A stretch of 64,000 bases of DNA from Haemophilus parainfluenzae (GCF_014931395.1 NZ_CP063120.1:1843501-1907500), one strand, 5' to 3'; numbered from the stretch's first letter, positions 48,494 to 58,951 are shown. Translations and numbers: made by a program. Notes: generated from the sequence alone by a model not told the origin.

Positions 48494-49345
48494 TTATTCC
48501 AATTCGAACTCCATCAGTAATGGATTATGATCTGACGAAGTAACCACTTCTGATGTCGCGCTTACCACTTTTACGTCTCGCGTAAAAATATAATCCAGTG
48601 GATACCCTAAAAATCTAACCCGCTCATCTTGAGTGAGCGCCACAGAATCTAAGCCATATTTTTGTATCAAATTATTGACTAAATTCAGACGACGTTCATT
48701 CCACGCATTAAAATCACCAGACATGATGATAGGACCTTGATGATTTTCAACAAAGGAAAATAGTTGCTCTAACTGGGTTTGATAAGTGGAAATACCCCAT
48801 TCAAAATTAATTAAATGCACATTAATAAGTAGCAAACTATTGCCTTTTTCTAATGGAAAACTCATCACACTTGCCACTTTGGGAATTTGTATTAATGGTT
48901 CAGCTACGCCACCACCGCAATACCATTCTGGTTGTGTTTGAGTAAATGTCTTAACACCCGATAAGAGATCTTTAAAGGAAAAAGAAGACACAAAAAGTGC
49001 GGTCGAAAATGTACTTAAATTTTGATGCTGCGTCGCCTCTTGTAATAACACAAAATCCGCTTGTTTAGAGAGGCGCGCTAAATCCTCTTGCCATCCTGTA
49101 TCTTGCCCCTTATGCACATTCCAAGTTATCAAATGAAAACGAGAAGCGGCTAATTGAGGCACTAAATTATCAGCCTTGTCACATTGCATATTTAACTTGT
49201 TTTCAAAAGGAATATAACTTGTTTTTTGTGACGTATTTAATTGAATTAATGTACGATCAAAAATTGTTAAATTCGTAAAAAAATATCCAGCACCTAAAAT
49301 GGCTAATACTAAGCTAATCTTTAAAAATCGGTTAATTTGCTTCAT
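48494..49345 (-). CDS. Endonuclease/exonuclease/phosphatase-family membrane protein (YafD-like)
   Basis: A 283-residue protein with one N-terminal membrane helix (about residues 8-26) and an EEP domain: ITWNVHKG, VLLQEAT, GDFNAWNERR and SDHNPLLMEF give the metal and catalytic residues. This fits UPF0294/YafD proteins. The substrate is unknown; the topology puts the domain outside the cytoplasm. An uptake sequence is at 48995. Confidence 0.8.
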   Translation of the reverse strand: MKQINRFLKISLVLAILGAGYFFTNLTIFDRTLIQLNTSQKTSYIPFENKLNMQCDKADNLVPQLAASRFHLITWNVHKGQDTGWQEDLARLSKQADFVLLQEATQHQNLSTFSTALFVSSFSFKDLLSGVKTFTQTQPEWYCGGGVAEPLIQIPKVASVMSFPLEKGNSLLLINVHLINFEWGISTYQTQLEQLFSFVENHQGPIIMSGDFNAWNERRLNLVNNLIQKYGLDSVALTQDERVRFLGYPLDYIFTRDVKVVSATSEVVTSSDHNPLLMEFELE

Positions 49346-49464
49346 CCTCTCCCCTTCTCAGCTATCTTCTACGCACGAATGATAACAGCTCATCAAAGCA
49401 ATGCAACTTCCACCTAAATACTCATCGACATCTACCTACAACATGGTAAGTTTAAATTTTCTCT

Positions 49465-49478
49465 TTGATTTAAATCAT
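49465..49478. promoter_or_regulatory. FNR-like box upstream of ytfE
   Basis: TTGAT-TTAA-ATCAT has one mismatch to the FNR consensus and lies about 90 bases before the ytfE start. FNR dependence of ytfE has been reported in H. influenzae (from memory), which fits. Confidence 0.6.
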
Positions 49479-49566
49479 ACTTTGTTAAAAAAACCTTTGC
49501 ATTTTTCTCTTGTTATCTTAGTATTTTACTCAACTTCTAACTCTACCATTAATAAGGAGATTCATT

Positions 49567-50241
49567 ATGTCTTTTGGAGATAAAAAATTAAGTGAAATCG
49601 CTGTCAGCGTACCCGGCTCAACTTCCCTACTTCGTAAATACGATTTGGATTTCTGCTGCGGAGGTTCTGACACGCTTGCAAACGCAGCGGCAGAAAAAGG
49701 ATTAAATTTAGCCGAAATTGAAACCCGTTTAACCGAGCTTCAAAACAGCAAAGCAGAAAACCCTGAAGAATATTGGGTTAATGCAACTTATCCTGAAATT
49801 ATCGATCATATTTTAGTTCGCTACCATCAACGTCACCGTGAACAACTTCAAGAATTAATCGTCTTAGCGGATCGTGTAGAAAGTGTTCATGGCGATCGTG
49901 AAGATTGTCCAATGGGCGTTGCGGCTGAATTACGCAATGTCTATGAAGATTTAAGCAATCATATGATGAAAGAAGAGCATGTACTTTTCCCGATGATCAA
50001 AGCTGGCAACTATATGATGGCACAAATGCCAATTCGTATGATGGAAATGGAACACACCGAACACGGCGAACATTTGGAAGTATTGAAATCATTAACAAAC
50101 AATATGACACCTCCAGCAGATGCTTGCAATACATGGCGTGCGCTTTATAGTGGCATCCAAGAGTTTGCTGATGATTTAATGATGCATATTCACCGTGAAA
50201 ATAATATTTTATTCCCACGTGTTATTGCTGAAAATCACTAA
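49567..50241 (+). CDS. ytfE: YtfE/RIC iron-sulfur cluster repair di-iron protein
   Basis: A 224-residue RIC protein. The N-terminal ScdA domain has FCCGG (C30, C31); the hemerythrin-like bundle carries likely diiron ligands H87, H132, E136, H163, H207 and E211. It repairs iron-sulfur clusters damaged by nitric oxide and oxidants. AAGGAG precedes the ATG. The nitrite reductase at the end of the window makes nitric oxide, so the two could be physiologically linked. Confidence 0.94.
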   Translation: MSFGDKKLSEIAVSVPGSTSLLRKYDLDFCCGGSDTLANAAAEKGLNLAEIETRLTELQNSKAENPEEYWVNATYPEIIDHILVRYHQRHREQLQELIVLADRVESVHGDREDCPMGVAAELRNVYEDLSNHMMKEEHVLFPMIKAGNYMMAQMPIRMMEMEHTEHGEHLEVLKSLTNNMTPPADACNTWRALYSGIQEFADDLMMHIHRENNILFPRVIAENH

Positions 50242-50257
50242 ATTCAAATCATATAAA

Positions 50258-50285
50258 AAAGGGCGAAATCATTCGCCCTTTAAAA
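50258..50285. terminator. Terminator between ytfE and the sulfatase-like gene
   Basis: AAAGGGCGAA (50258-50267) and TTCGCCCTTT (50272-50281) pair around a 4-base loop; usable in both directions. Confidence 0.85.
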
Positions 50286-50307
50286 TTAGCCTAAAACTGA
50301 CCGCACT

Positions 50308-52245
50308 TTATTTCTCTTCACTGCCTTTATATAAACGATTTTTATACAAATAGCTGCCAAGTAAAGCATGTGCCAAGGCTTCTTTTTTCATTTCTTCCGG
50401 CACTTCTTTTTCAGTTAATGTGTCTTTTTCCTTATCATAGACATAGCCTTTTGCTTTGCTATTTGGTGTTTGGATAACGACATCATGATTGCCTTTCATT
50501 AACGCTTGGGTTTGATCAAACTGCATAAAGGCACGATTTGGATTAACGTCTTGCGTTAAATCAAAACCAATCATCGGATAATTACCGCTTACGCCCGCAA
50601 TAGAAAGCAAGGTTGTTGGCATATCAATTTGACTCACTAAACGACTGTCTCGGCGAGGCTCAACATGATCACCTAAAATTAACGCTGGAATATGGAAATG
50701 CTTAATTGGTACTAAGCTTGCGCCCGCCGCACGGGAATCATGGTCTGCAATCACCAAGAATACAGTATCCTTCCAATAATTAGATTGTTTCGCTAATTTG
50801 AAGAAATAACCAATGGCATAATCCGCATATTTTGCACTGTTATTACGGGTTGCTTTCGGTTGTTCGTAAAGCTCAATTTTGCCATCAGGAAATTCAAAAG
50901 GATCGTGATTGCTTGAACTGAACACTAAGCTAAAGAATGGTTTTCCTTCATTCTGTAATTGGGTAAAGGTTTCGTTCGCTTTATCGAATAAATCCTCATC
51001 ACTCACGCCCCAAGTTGCGGTAAATTTCGGATTTTGATAATCCTTTTGATCGATAATAGTTTGGAAGCCGTTGCCATAGAAGAAGCTTGCCATGTTATCA
51101 AAGTGTTTTTCACCACCATAAATGAAGGAAGTGTTATAACCTTGTTTAGCAAGTAAATCTGCAATGGTAAAGAAACCACTTTGACTGTTATTTAATTTCA
51201 CCACTGCACGTGCTGGAGTGGGTGTGAAACCTGCAGTTGTAGCTTCAATGCCTCGCACAGAACGCGTTCCCGTAGCATAAAGATTTTCAAATAACCAGCC
51301 TTCTTTGGCTAATTTATCAAATTCCGGTGAAAGTGGTTTTCCGCCTAACGTACCAACAAATTGCGCGCCAAAACTTTCTTCCAAAATAATGACGATATTT
51401 TTCGGTTTACCTTGGTAAGTGGCTTGGTTTTTCGTTAATGTTGGAATCTTCTCTGAAATATAATCACTTTCAGGACGGCCACGGCTTGCTTTGACAATAC
51501 GCAACATTTCATCGGTATCCATTTTGCCATAGGCTTCAGAAGAAGCCCCTTCGTCTTTAAATTGTTGTGCAGCATAAAGAACGGAGTAACCTGAATTCAA
51601 CACAAGCGAATTGACTAAACCATCGGAAGAGAAAGCCACCATCGCAGGGTTAACACCACGGTGCTGAAAACTAGAACGCGCCCCTAAAAAGGCAACTGCA
51701 ACAACAAGCAATGCGACAACAGGACGTAATTTCCAGCTCATTGGGCGTAAGTTTTTCACCGCATAACCCGAGAGTTTCCAATAACAGAAGAAAGCCGTAA
51801 CGGTAAAAATAAGGCTAAAAATGACCGCAGTTAAATGGCCTTCCATCAACATTGAAAAGACTTCTTTCGGATAAATTAGATATTCGATAAAAAGACGGTT
51901 TGGACGGAAATCATAGGTTTCGATAAATGCCGGTGTAGCCAATTCCATAAACAGAATAAACACACTACCTAGGGTGAGCCAAATGCGTAAAATCATTTTC
52001 CAAATACGGCTATGATGAAATAACACCGTAAATAATGCTGGCACACCAAATAGATAACACAAAGCCACGATGTCCATACGCAAGCCTTGTAAGAATAATT
52101 GTCCCCAGCCCGCTACCGCAGAGACACGGTCTGCCTGCCAAATCGCAAGCCCAAGACGAGACAAGGTGAAAATGATCAGATTAATGATGACGAAGAGAAA
52201 AATTGGATATAAAGGAGAACGTATTTGTTTCATTTTGACACTCAT
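50308..52245 (-). CDS. LTA-synthase-family sulfatase/phosphotransferase
   Basis: A 645-residue protein with about five N-terminal membrane helices (to about residue 200) and a periplasmic sulfatase-fold domain: NIVIILEESFGAQFVGT (first metal aspartate position taken by E), ATGTRSVRGIEATTAGF with the nucleophile Thr, LVIADHDSRAAG and FHIPALILGD. Such enzymes move phosphoglycerol or phosphoethanolamine to envelope glycans; the acceptor here is unknown, lipooligosaccharide being one option. Starts at 52245 and 52233 are both possible. Confidence 0.85.
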   Translation of the reverse strand: MSVKMKQIRSPLYPIFLFVIINLIIFTLSRLGLAIWQADRVSAVAGWGQLFLQGLRMDIVALCYLFGVPALFTVLFHHSRIWKMILRIWLTLGSVFILFMELATPAFIETYDFRPNRLFIEYLIYPKEVFSMLMEGHLTAVIFSLIFTVTAFFCYWKLSGYAVKNLRPMSWKLRPVVALLVVAVAFLGARSSFQHRGVNPAMVAFSSDGLVNSLVLNSGYSVLYAAQQFKDEGASSEAYGKMDTDEMLRIVKASRGRPESDYISEKIPTLTKNQATYQGKPKNIVIILEESFGAQFVGTLGGKPLSPEFDKLAKEGWLFENLYATGTRSVRGIEATTAGFTPTPARAVVKLNNSQSGFFTIADLLAKQGYNTSFIYGGEKHFDNMASFFYGNGFQTIIDQKDYQNPKFTATWGVSDEDLFDKANETFTQLQNEGKPFFSLVFSSSNHDPFEFPDGKIELYEQPKATRNNSAKYADYAIGYFFKLAKQSNYWKDTVFLVIADHDSRAAGASLVPIKHFHIPALILGDHVEPRRDSRLVSQIDMPTTLLSIAGVSGNYPMIGFDLTQDVNPNRAFMQFDQTQALMKGNHDVVIQTPNSKAKGYVYDKEKDTLTEKEVPEEMKKEALAHALLGSYLYKNRLYKGSEEK

Positions 52246-52321
52246 AAGTCCTAAGGGAATCGCTACCCTTTGATTAATTTAAAGCACGTGAATGTGCCAT
52301 TCCTTCCATAGACAGATAAAA

Positions 52322-52367
52322 AAACACAAAGTGCGGTTAAAAATATCATCATTTTTGACCGCACTTT
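52322..52367 (-). terminator. Terminator after malic enzyme (uptake-sequence pair)
   Basis: Arms 52328-52344 and 52351-52367 are 17 bases with one G-T pair, each containing an uptake sequence; T-rich sequence follows on the minus strand. Confidence 0.85.
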
Positions 52368-52379
52368 GGAAGAGAAAGA

Positions 52380-53654
52380 TTAAGCTGCAACTAATGCTTT
52401 CAATTGTTTTTCATAAGCTGCCCAATCGGTAATTGGACGTGTTGCTACACCTGTTTCCATCGCTTTTTTCGCTACCGCAGAAGAGACAGTAAACAATAAG
52501 CGTGGATCAAATGGTGTTGGAATCACATAATCAGGTCCAAAAGATAACGCACCATAATTAGCAATAATTTCTAATGGAACCGGTTCTTTCGCAAGACTTG
52601 CAATTGCATGAGAAGCCGCTAATTTCATTTCCTCATTAATCGCGGTTGCGCCTACGTCTAAAGCACCACGGAATAAGAATGGGAAACAAAGCACATTATT
52701 TACTTGGTTTGGATAGTCGGAACGACCAGTACAAACAATCGCATCTGGACGCACTGCTTTCGCTTCATCTGGGTTAATTTCGGGTACAGGGTTAGCTAAT
52801 GCAAGAATCAATGGATTCTCCGCCATGGTTTTCACCATTTCAGGTTTTAATGCACCGGCTTTAGAGCAACCTAAGAACACATCGGCTCCCTTAACGGCAT
52901 CCGCTAATGTGCGCCAACCATTATCTTCAATGGCGTAGAATTGTTTGGTTTCATCCATGTTATCGCCACGGCCTTTGAAAATCACACCTTTAGAGTCACA
53001 CATAGTGATATTTTCTTTTTTAAAACCCAATGCACGAAGCAAGTTAGTACAAGCAATAGCAGAAGCACCAGCCCCATTAACCACTAAGCGAACATCAGCA
53101 ATATTTTTACCAATAATTTCTAAACCATTTAATGCCGCTGCACCGACGATAATGGCAGTACCATGTTGGTCATCATGGAATACCGGAATTCCCATTCGTT
53201 CACGCAATGCTTTTTCAATGTGGAAACATTCTGGTGCTTTGATATCTTCAAGGTTAATGCCACCAAAAGTAGGTTCTAATGAAGCAATAATATCGATTAA
53301 TTTATCTGGATCATGTTCATTGATTTCAATATCGAATACATTGATGCCCGCAAATTTTTTGAACAATACACCTTTCCCTTCCATAACAGGTTTTGAGGCA
53401 AGTGCACCAATATTTCCTAAACCCAATACTGCAGTACCATTTGAAATTACAGCAACTAAGTTAGCACGAGCAGTATAACGGCTTGCCGCTGACGGATCTT
53501 TTTCAATTTCGAGACAAGGCTCTGCAACACCTGGAGAATAAGCAAGGGCTAAATCATGTTGAGTTTCTAGCGATTTGGTTGGGGTAACGGCAATTTTTCC
53601 TGGAATTGGAAACTCATGAAAATCTAATGCGGCTTGGCGTAATTGTTCGCTCAT
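52380..53654 (-). CDS. Malic enzyme, short form without phosphotransacetylase domain
   Basis: A 424-residue malic enzyme: [41 protein letters not shown], then [12 protein letters not shown] and the Rossmann [11 protein letters not shown]. It decarboxylates malate to pyruvate with NAD(P)+. E. coli MaeB and, from memory, the H. influenzae protein continue with a phosphotransacetylase-like domain to about 756 residues; here the protein stops at LKALVAA and a terminator follows at once, with no trace of the second domain. I start at the ATG at 53654 with GGAG upstream. Confidence 0.92.
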   Translation of the reverse strand: MSEQLRQAALDFHEFPIPGKIAVTPTKSLETQHDLALAYSPGVAEPCLEIEKDPSAASRYTARANLVAVISNGTAVLGLGNIGALASKPVMEGKGVLFKKFAGINVFDIEINEHDPDKLIDIIASLEPTFGGINLEDIKAPECFHIEKALRERMGIPVFHDDQHGTAIIVGAAALNGLEIIGKNIADVRLVVNGAGASAIACTNLLRALGFKKENITMCDSKGVIFKGRGDNMDETKQFYAIEDNGWRTLADAVKGADVFLGCSKAGALKPEMVKTMAENPLILALANPVPEINPDEAKAVRPDAIVCTGRSDYPNQVNNVLCFPFLFRGALDVGATAINEEMKLAASHAIASLAKEPVPLEIIANYGALSFGPDYVIPTPFDPRLLFTVSSAVAKKAMETGVATRPITDWAAYEKQLKALVAA

Positions 53655-53854
53655 ATAAAATACTCCATTTTCACTTAGGTTAAATAAAATTTGCGCCATT
53701 ATACTCTCTTTTTAAGAGAATTTTGTGACATACCGCAAAAATTTTACAAATTTATTACAAAATATGAGTGAAATCGACCGCACTTTTTGTCTTTTCTTCA
53801 CATTTAGAGCCAAAAACGTTACTATGTCGCAAAAAAACATGCAGGATGTAAATA

Positions 53855-54484
53855 ATGAGTTTGTTTTCTAAATTTAGAAGTGCCATCAATAAATTACAAC
53901 GGAAAGCGATTAACAAAACCTTCCAAAAACGGTTAACCAACCAAGGCATGTCAGTGATTTCTGCTAACTGTGTCGGTGCATTTATTTTGCACGACCTCAA
54001 TCAGCCTTTTAATTCTCCGTTTGTTAACCTTTATTTAGATCCAAGCGATTTTGTTCGCTATCTACAGAACATCGCATTCTATCAAGCACAACGGCTTCAA
54101 TTTATACAAACAGAAAAACCATATCCCGTTGGTCTATTAGGTGATCTTAAAGTACACTTTATGCACTACCACTCTGAACAAGAAGCTCAGGAAAAATGGG
54201 AAGCTCGCTCACAGCGTTTAAACCTCGATAACTTGTTTATTATGATGACCGATAAAGATGGTGGAAAAGGTGCAAAATATGAAGACTTGCAAGCCTTCGA
54301 TAACTTGCCTTATCCAAACAAAGTCGTCTTTACCCACAAGCCATATCCTGAATTAAAATCCGCTTTCTACATTAAAGGCTTTGAAAACGAAGGCGAAGTG
54401 GGCGATTTATTTACTTTTTCCGGCTGGAATGGCGAAAAATATTATGATCAGTTTGATTACGTCAGCTGGTTCAATCAAGAATAA
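53855..54484 (+). CDS. DUF1919 family protein
   Basis: A 209-residue soluble protein of the DUF1919 family, found in surface polysaccharide loci in some bacteria. Visible marks are SANCVGAFILHDLNQPFNSPFVNLYL near residues 36-61 and the KVVFTHKPYPE region. No catalytic residues can be assigned. It lies 9 bases before rsuA and may be cotranscribed with rsuA and the efflux gene. Confidence 0.82.
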   Translation: MSLFSKFRSAINKLQRKAINKTFQKRLTNQGMSVISANCVGAFILHDLNQPFNSPFVNLYLDPSDFVRYLQNIAFYQAQRLQFIQTEKPYPVGLLGDLKVHFMHYHSEQEAQEKWEARSQRLNLDNLFIMMTDKDGGKGAKYEDLQAFDNLPYPNKVVFTHKPYPELKSAFYIKGFENEGEVGDLFTFSGWNGEKYYDQFDYVSWFNQE

Positions 54485-54493
54485 GAGTTTACG

Positions 54494-55192
54494 ATGCGAC
54501 TAGATAAATTTATTGCCGAGAATACAGGTTTAACCCGTTCACAAGCTACCAAGGCCATTCGCCAAAGTGCGGTCAAAATTAATGGTGAAATAGTGAAAAA
54601 TGGTGCGACTAAAGTTACCCAAGAAGATGAAATTTATTTTGAAGATGAATTGTTACCTTGGGTAGAAGAAGGGCAATATTTTATGTTACATAAGCCACAG
54701 GGCTACGTTTGCTCGCACGATGACGGTGACTACCCAACCATTTATCAATTCTTTGAACCGCCGCTTTCTGGCAAATTACACAGCGCTGGACGATTAGATG
54801 TGGATACCACTGGGCTCGTGCTATTAACAGATGATGGTCAATGGTCACATCGTATTACCTCACCAAAGCATCAATGTGAGAAAACCTATTTAGTCACTTT
54901 AGCCGATCCGGTTGAAAACCATTATGCTTCAGCCTGTGAAGAAGGCATTTTGTTACGTGGTGAAAAAGAACCCACTAAGCCAGCGAAATTAGAAGTATTA
55001 GATGATTACAACGTTAATTTGACTATCTCTGAAGGGCGCTATCATCAGGTGAAACGAATGTTTGCTGCACTTGGTAATAAAGTCGTTGCGCTACACCGTT
55101 GGAGAATAGGTAACGTTGAATTAGATGAAAGCTTAGAAGAAGGCGAATTTCGTCCACTCACTCAGGAAGAAATCGACAATTTAGTGAAATAA
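54494..55192 (+). CDS. rsuA: 16S rRNA pseudouridine(516) synthase
   Basis: A 232-residue RsuA: an S4 RNA-binding domain at residues 1-60 (MRLDKFIAENTGLTRSQATK) and a catalytic domain with GRLDVDTTGLVLL, active aspartate D102. It makes pseudouridine 516 in 16S rRNA. The uptake sequence at 54565 encodes Ser-Ala-Val in the S4 domain. It ends 1 base before the efflux gene. Confidence 0.95.
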   Translation: MRLDKFIAENTGLTRSQATKAIRQSAVKINGEIVKNGATKVTQEDEIYFEDELLPWVEEGQYFMLHKPQGYVCSHDDGDYPTIYQFFEPPLSGKLHSAGRLDVDTTGLVLLTDDGQWSHRITSPKHQCEKTYLVTLADPVENHYASACEEGILLRGEKEPTKPAKLEVLDDYNVNLTISEGRYHQVKRMFAALGNKVVALHRWRIGNVELDESLEEGEFRPLTQEEIDNLVK

Positions 55193-55193
55193 T

Positions 55194-56384
55194 ATGAGCC
55201 AAAATATTAAACCTACCTTTATTTTTATCGCCACGCTCGGCATCCTCTCGATGCTACCGCCTTTGGGCGTGGATATGTATATTCCGTCCTTTTTAAATAT
55301 TGCTGAAGACCTAAATATCAACTCCGAGCAAGTTCAGCACACGCTGACATTCTTTGCTTACGGCATGGCTGCAGGACAATTATTCTGGGGGCCCTTTGGC
55401 GATAGTTTTGGTCGTAAACCAATTATTCTGTTAGGTGTCATTATTGGTGCTATCACCGCTATTATTTTAACCGGTATCCATTCTATTGGTAGTTTCACTG
55501 CTCTGCGTTTCATTCAAGGTTTCTTTGGTGCAGCACCCGTTGTGCTTTCTGGGGCGTTATTACGGGATTTATTTAGCAAGGATCAACTCTCTCGAGTCAT
55601 GTCCACCATCACGCTTGTCTTTATGATCGCGCCGCTTGTTGCACCTGTGATTGGCGGATATATTGTGAAGTATTTCCACTGGCACATGATTTTTTATGTG
55701 ATTGGTACGATGGGATTTCTTGCAGCATTACTCGTCTTTTTCATTATTCCTGAAACCCATAAGCAAGAAAATCGTATTCCACTTCGCCTAAATATCATTG
55801 CTCGTAACTTTATGATGCTTTCAAAACAAAAAGAAGTGTTAGGTTATATGGCGGCCGCCTCTTTTGGATTTGGCGGTTTATTTGCTTTCGTCACAGCAGG
55901 CTCTATTGTCTATATCGGTATTTATGGCATCCCTGTCGATGAATTCGGTTATTTCTTTATGATCAATATTGCCATCATGACAACGGCTTCTTACCTCAAT
56001 GGGAAATTTGTATTGAAATTAGGTGCTGAAACCATGTTACGAATTGGTATTGCAGTACAATTCATATCCGGAATTTGGTTATTTTTAACCGCGCTTTTTG
56101 ATTTCGGTTTTTGGCCAATGGCAATTGGTGTGGCCTTTTTTGTTGGACAAAATCCATTAATCTCCTCCAATGCCACAGCCTCTATTCTAGAGAAATTCCC
56201 AACGATGGCGGGTACCGCAAATTCATTAATGGGAAGTGTACGTTTTGGTGTCGGTGCGGTGATGGGCTCCTTGGTAGCGAGCTTTAAAATGGAAACCGCT
56301 GCACCAATGCTCTATACAATGACAGCTTGCGTGGTCATTTCAGCCCTCTCTTATTACTTCCTGACTTATCGAAATGAACGATAA
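55194..56384 (+). CDS. bcr: Bcr/CflA-type MFS drug efflux protein
   Basis: A 396-residue major facilitator of the DHA1 Bcr/CflA group, 12 helices, with GVDMYIPSFLNIAEDL in helix 1 and GPFGDSFGRKPI between helices 2 and 3. The order DUF1919-rsuA-bcr matches H. influenzae from memory. Substrates cannot be predicted; the family includes bicyclomycin exporters. Tight spacing to rsuA implies one transcript. Confidence 0.9.
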   Translation: MSQNIKPTFIFIATLGILSMLPPLGVDMYIPSFLNIAEDLNINSEQVQHTLTFFAYGMAAGQLFWGPFGDSFGRKPIILLGVIIGAITAIILTGIHSIGSFTALRFIQGFFGAAPVVLSGALLRDLFSKDQLSRVMSTITLVFMIAPLVAPVIGGYIVKYFHWHMIFYVIGTMGFLAALLVFFIIPETHKQENRIPLRLNIIARNFMMLSKQKEVLGYMAAASFGFGGLFAFVTAGSIVYIGIYGIPVDEFGYFFMINIAIMTTASYLNGKFVLKLGAETMLRIGIAVQFISGIWLFLTALFDFGFWPMAIGVAFFVGQNPLISSNATASILEKFPTMAGTANSLMGSVRFGVGAVMGSLVASFKMETAAPMLYTMTACVVISALSYYFLTYRNER

Positions 56385-56418
56385 AGTGCGGTCAATTTTC
56401 GAGTCAATTTAAAACAAT

Positions 56419-56444
56419 AAAGGCGGGAACTCCCGCCTTTTTTA
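56419..56444. terminator. Terminator between bcr and the symporter gene
   Basis: AAAGGCGGGA (56419-56428) and TCCCGCCTTT (56431-56440) form a GC-rich stem followed by TTT. Confidence 0.88.
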
Positions 56445-56457
56445 TGCCCATCAACAT

Positions 56458-57897
56458 TTATTTCCAAATTCGATGTTCTAATACTCGTTTTTTAATTTCA
56501 GGATAGAGGTCAATTTTAAATTCAGGCTCTTTTCCTGCTTTTAATTGATGCTGATAGTCTTTCATTAACTTCCACACAATTGGGGAAAGTAAAACAATCG
56601 CGACTAAGTTAATAATTGCCATCACAGCCATCACGGTATCCGCAAAATTCCACACAACATTACCTGATTTTACCGAGCCGAAATAAACGAAGAATAATAC
56701 CGATAAACGGAATATCCATACAAACCACGGTTTATTTTTAATAAAGCGAATGTTACTTTCTGCGTAAGCATAGTTACCGATAATAGAGGAATAAGCGAAA
56801 AGCAATAAAATAAAAGCTAAGAAGTGTACGCCAAACTCCCCAACATGATAACGCAATGCGTTTTGTGTTAAGGAAATACTTTTCAGTGTTTCACTGCCAT
56901 AGTTATCAGAAAGCAGAATAATTACTGCCGTACAAGTACAAACGATCATGGTATCCACAAACACACCAAGCATTTGCACTAAGCCTTGGCTAACTGGATG
57001 TTTTACATGAGCAGCTGCTGCGGCATTTGGGGCAGAGCCCATCCCCGCTTCATTAGAGAATAATCCACGTTTAATCCCCATCATCATGGCTTTGGAGACT
57101 AAAGCACCAAACATACCACCTGCGGCTGATTGGAAAGTAAAAGCACTTTTATAAATATTGGCGATTACCGTCGGAATCATATCAATATGCATACCTAAGA
57201 TAATTACCGCCATGATTAAATAAAAGAGTGCCATCATCGGTACTACGCTACTAGAAATAGTCGCAATACGTTTCACACCACCGAAAATAATTGTAGCAGT
57301 TAATACCACTAAAACCAGACCTACATATTCACCTTGCCAATCCCAAGCATTTTTAGTTGCTTCCACAATTGAGTTTGCTTGAACTGAATTAAATGCAAAA
57401 CCAAAGGTGAAAATCAATGATAGGGCAAACGCTACTGCTAGCCAACGAGATTTTAAACCTTGTGTAATATAGTAAGCGGGGCCACCACGGAAAGAACCAT
57501 CTTTATCTTGAATTTTGAATACCTGTGCTAAAGTCGATTCTGCAAAAGCACTCGACATCCCAATAAATGCCGTTAGCCACATCCAGAATACTGCCCCTTC
57601 GCCACCAAGTGCAATGGCTGTTGCCACACCACTGATATTACCTACGCCAACTCGACTGGCGAGCCCGGTTGCAAACGCTTGGAATGGCGTTAAAGAATTT
57701 CCCTCTGCTGCACGTCCAAACCACATTTCACGTATACTTGTAGGGAAAAGACGTAACTGCACTACCCCTGTAGTAATGGTAAAAAATAGACCTACACCTA
57801 ATAAAATAACAATGGTGATATTCCATAATGGTTCATCAAAATTTTCGATAACCCATGTCAATCCCTGTTCAATCCAGTTCCCAAATTCTGTCAGCAT
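56458..57897 (-). CDS. Alanine/glycine:cation symporter (AGCS)
   Basis: A 479-residue AGCS-family transporter with about 10-11 helices. GLASRVGVGNISGVATAIALGGEGAVFWMW and GIKRGLFSNEAGMGSAPNAAAAA are the family signatures. It takes up alanine or glycine with Na+. I start at the ATG at 57897 (GAGG upstream); the frame runs 29 codons further without similarity. I checked the leader for a glycine riboswitch and found none. Confidence 0.93.
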   Translation of the reverse strand: MLTEFGNWIEQGLTWVIENFDEPLWNITIVILLGVGLFFTITTGVVQLRLFPTSIREMWFGRAAEGNSLTPFQAFATGLASRVGVGNISGVATAIALGGEGAVFWMWLTAFIGMSSAFAESTLAQVFKIQDKDGSFRGGPAYYITQGLKSRWLAVAFALSLIFTFGFAFNSVQANSIVEATKNAWDWQGEYVGLVLVVLTATIIFGGVKRIATISSSVVPMMALFYLIMAVIILGMHIDMIPTVIANIYKSAFTFQSAAGGMFGALVSKAMMMGIKRGLFSNEAGMGSAPNAAAAAHVKHPVSQGLVQMLGVFVDTMIVCTCTAVIILLSDNYGSETLKSISLTQNALRYHVGEFGVHFLAFILLLFAYSSIIGNYAYAESNIRFIKNKPWFVWIFRLSVLFFVYFGSVKSGNVVWNFADTVMAVMAIINLVAIVLLSPIVWKLMKDYQHQLKAGKEPEFKIDLYPEIKKRVLEHRIWK

Positions 57898-57945
57898 AAA
57901 AACCTCACTTAAAAAATCCATATTCTGATTGTAAATAGACAAAAG

Positions 57946-57979
57946 AAAAAATCCAGTTTTCTTAAAGAAAAACTGGATT
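57946..57979 (-). terminator. Terminator after nagK or leader attenuator of the symporter
   Basis: AATCCAGTTTT (57950-57960) and AAAACTGGATT (57969-57979) pair perfectly; TTTT follows on the minus strand. It lies between nagK and the symporter start, so it ends nagK or, if a promoter lies upstream, could attenuate the symporter. Confidence 0.75.
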
Positions 57980-58033
57980 CTCATCCTATAATATAAAATT
58001 TATTCAAATTTTCACTGTATTTTTAGATTAAAT

Positions 58034-58951
58034 CTATTCACAGTTTAAAAATAATGCGGCAGCACCACGAACACCACCGGAATCACCATGTTTTGCTTTT
58101 TTGATTGGAGGCACTTTTGCACTACGCATTAAATGAGCAGGTAATGCTTTTGGTAAGGCTTCATAAAGATAATCAAAATTCGATAAACCACCACCGAGCA
58201 CAATCATATGCGGATCAAATGCCGTGATAATATTGCCAATAGAAATCGCCGCTAATTCAACAAAAATACGAACAAAATCAACCGCACTTTCCTCTTTCGC
58301 ATAAAAGCGATCGATAATCTCTTTGGCTGATAACTCTTCCCCTTTTAAATCACGGTACAACATTTCAAAGCCGCGACCGGAAATATACGTATCTAAACAG
58401 GCCTGATTGCCACAACCACATTGGTAAATTGGCGCTTTATCCCAGCCTAATAGCTTTAAGGCATGATAATTTAATTGAAGGTGGCCTAACTCCCCAGCCA
58501 TCCCGACTTGTCCTGAGTGAATTTTGCCATTAATTACAAAACCACCACCGAAGCCCGTCCCCAAAATAAGCCCTAATACAGAAGGATATTGGGTATTTTC
58601 TTCATCACAGGCTTCAGAGAGAGCAAAACAATTTGCATCATTTTCTGCCCGCACTTCACGATCTAAAACGCGTTCAAGATCGGCTAAAATGGGCTTATTA
58701 TCTGCAACACGAATATTCGTCACTTCAGCAAGCCCAGTTGTTAAATTAACAAATCCAGGCAAACCTAAACCTACTTTGCCTTTTTCACTAAAGTGGGCAT
58801 CAGCACGTTCTACTAGCGTTTTGATCGCCTGTAACCAATCTTGATAATCTGTTTGTGGCGTTGGCACGCGCTCGGTATAAAGTTTTTCTAATTTTTCATT
58901 AAAAGCAGCCAATTCAATCTTTGTGCCACCGATATCAATACCGTAATACAT
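58034..58951 (-). CDS. nagK: N-acetyl-D-glucosamine kinase
   Basis: A 305-residue ROK-family kinase very close to E. coli NagK. The ATP site [10 protein letters not shown] is at residues 6-15, END ANC at the sugar site, [11 protein letters not shown], and the zinc motif [17 protein letters not shown] follows. It phosphorylates GlcNAc, for example from wall recycling or host sialic acid breakdown. An uptake sequence lies at 58281. Confidence 0.92.
   Translation of the reverse strand: MYYGIDIGGTKIELAAFNEKLEKLYTERVPTPQTDYQDWLQAIKTLVERADAHFSEKGKVGLGLPGFVNLTTGLAEVTNIRVADNKPILADLERVLDREVRAENDANCFALSEACDEENTQYPSVLGLILGTGFGGGFVINGKIHSGQVGMAGELGHLQLNYHALKLLGWDKAPIYQCGCGNQACLDTYISGRGFEMLYRDLKGEELSAKEIIDRFYAKEESAVDFVRIFVELAAISIGNIITAFDPHMIVLGGGLSNFDYLYEALPKALPAHLMRSAKVPPIKKAKHGDSGGVRGAAALFLNCE

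Noticed and set aside
52945-53478. Long open frame antisense to the malic enzyme
   Set aside because: It mirrors codon bias of the real gene, has no ribosome site, and its product has no recognisable features.
57898-58033. Glycine riboswitch before the AGCS symporter
   Set aside because: The interval is too short and lacks the glycine aptamer core; only a simple hairpin is present.
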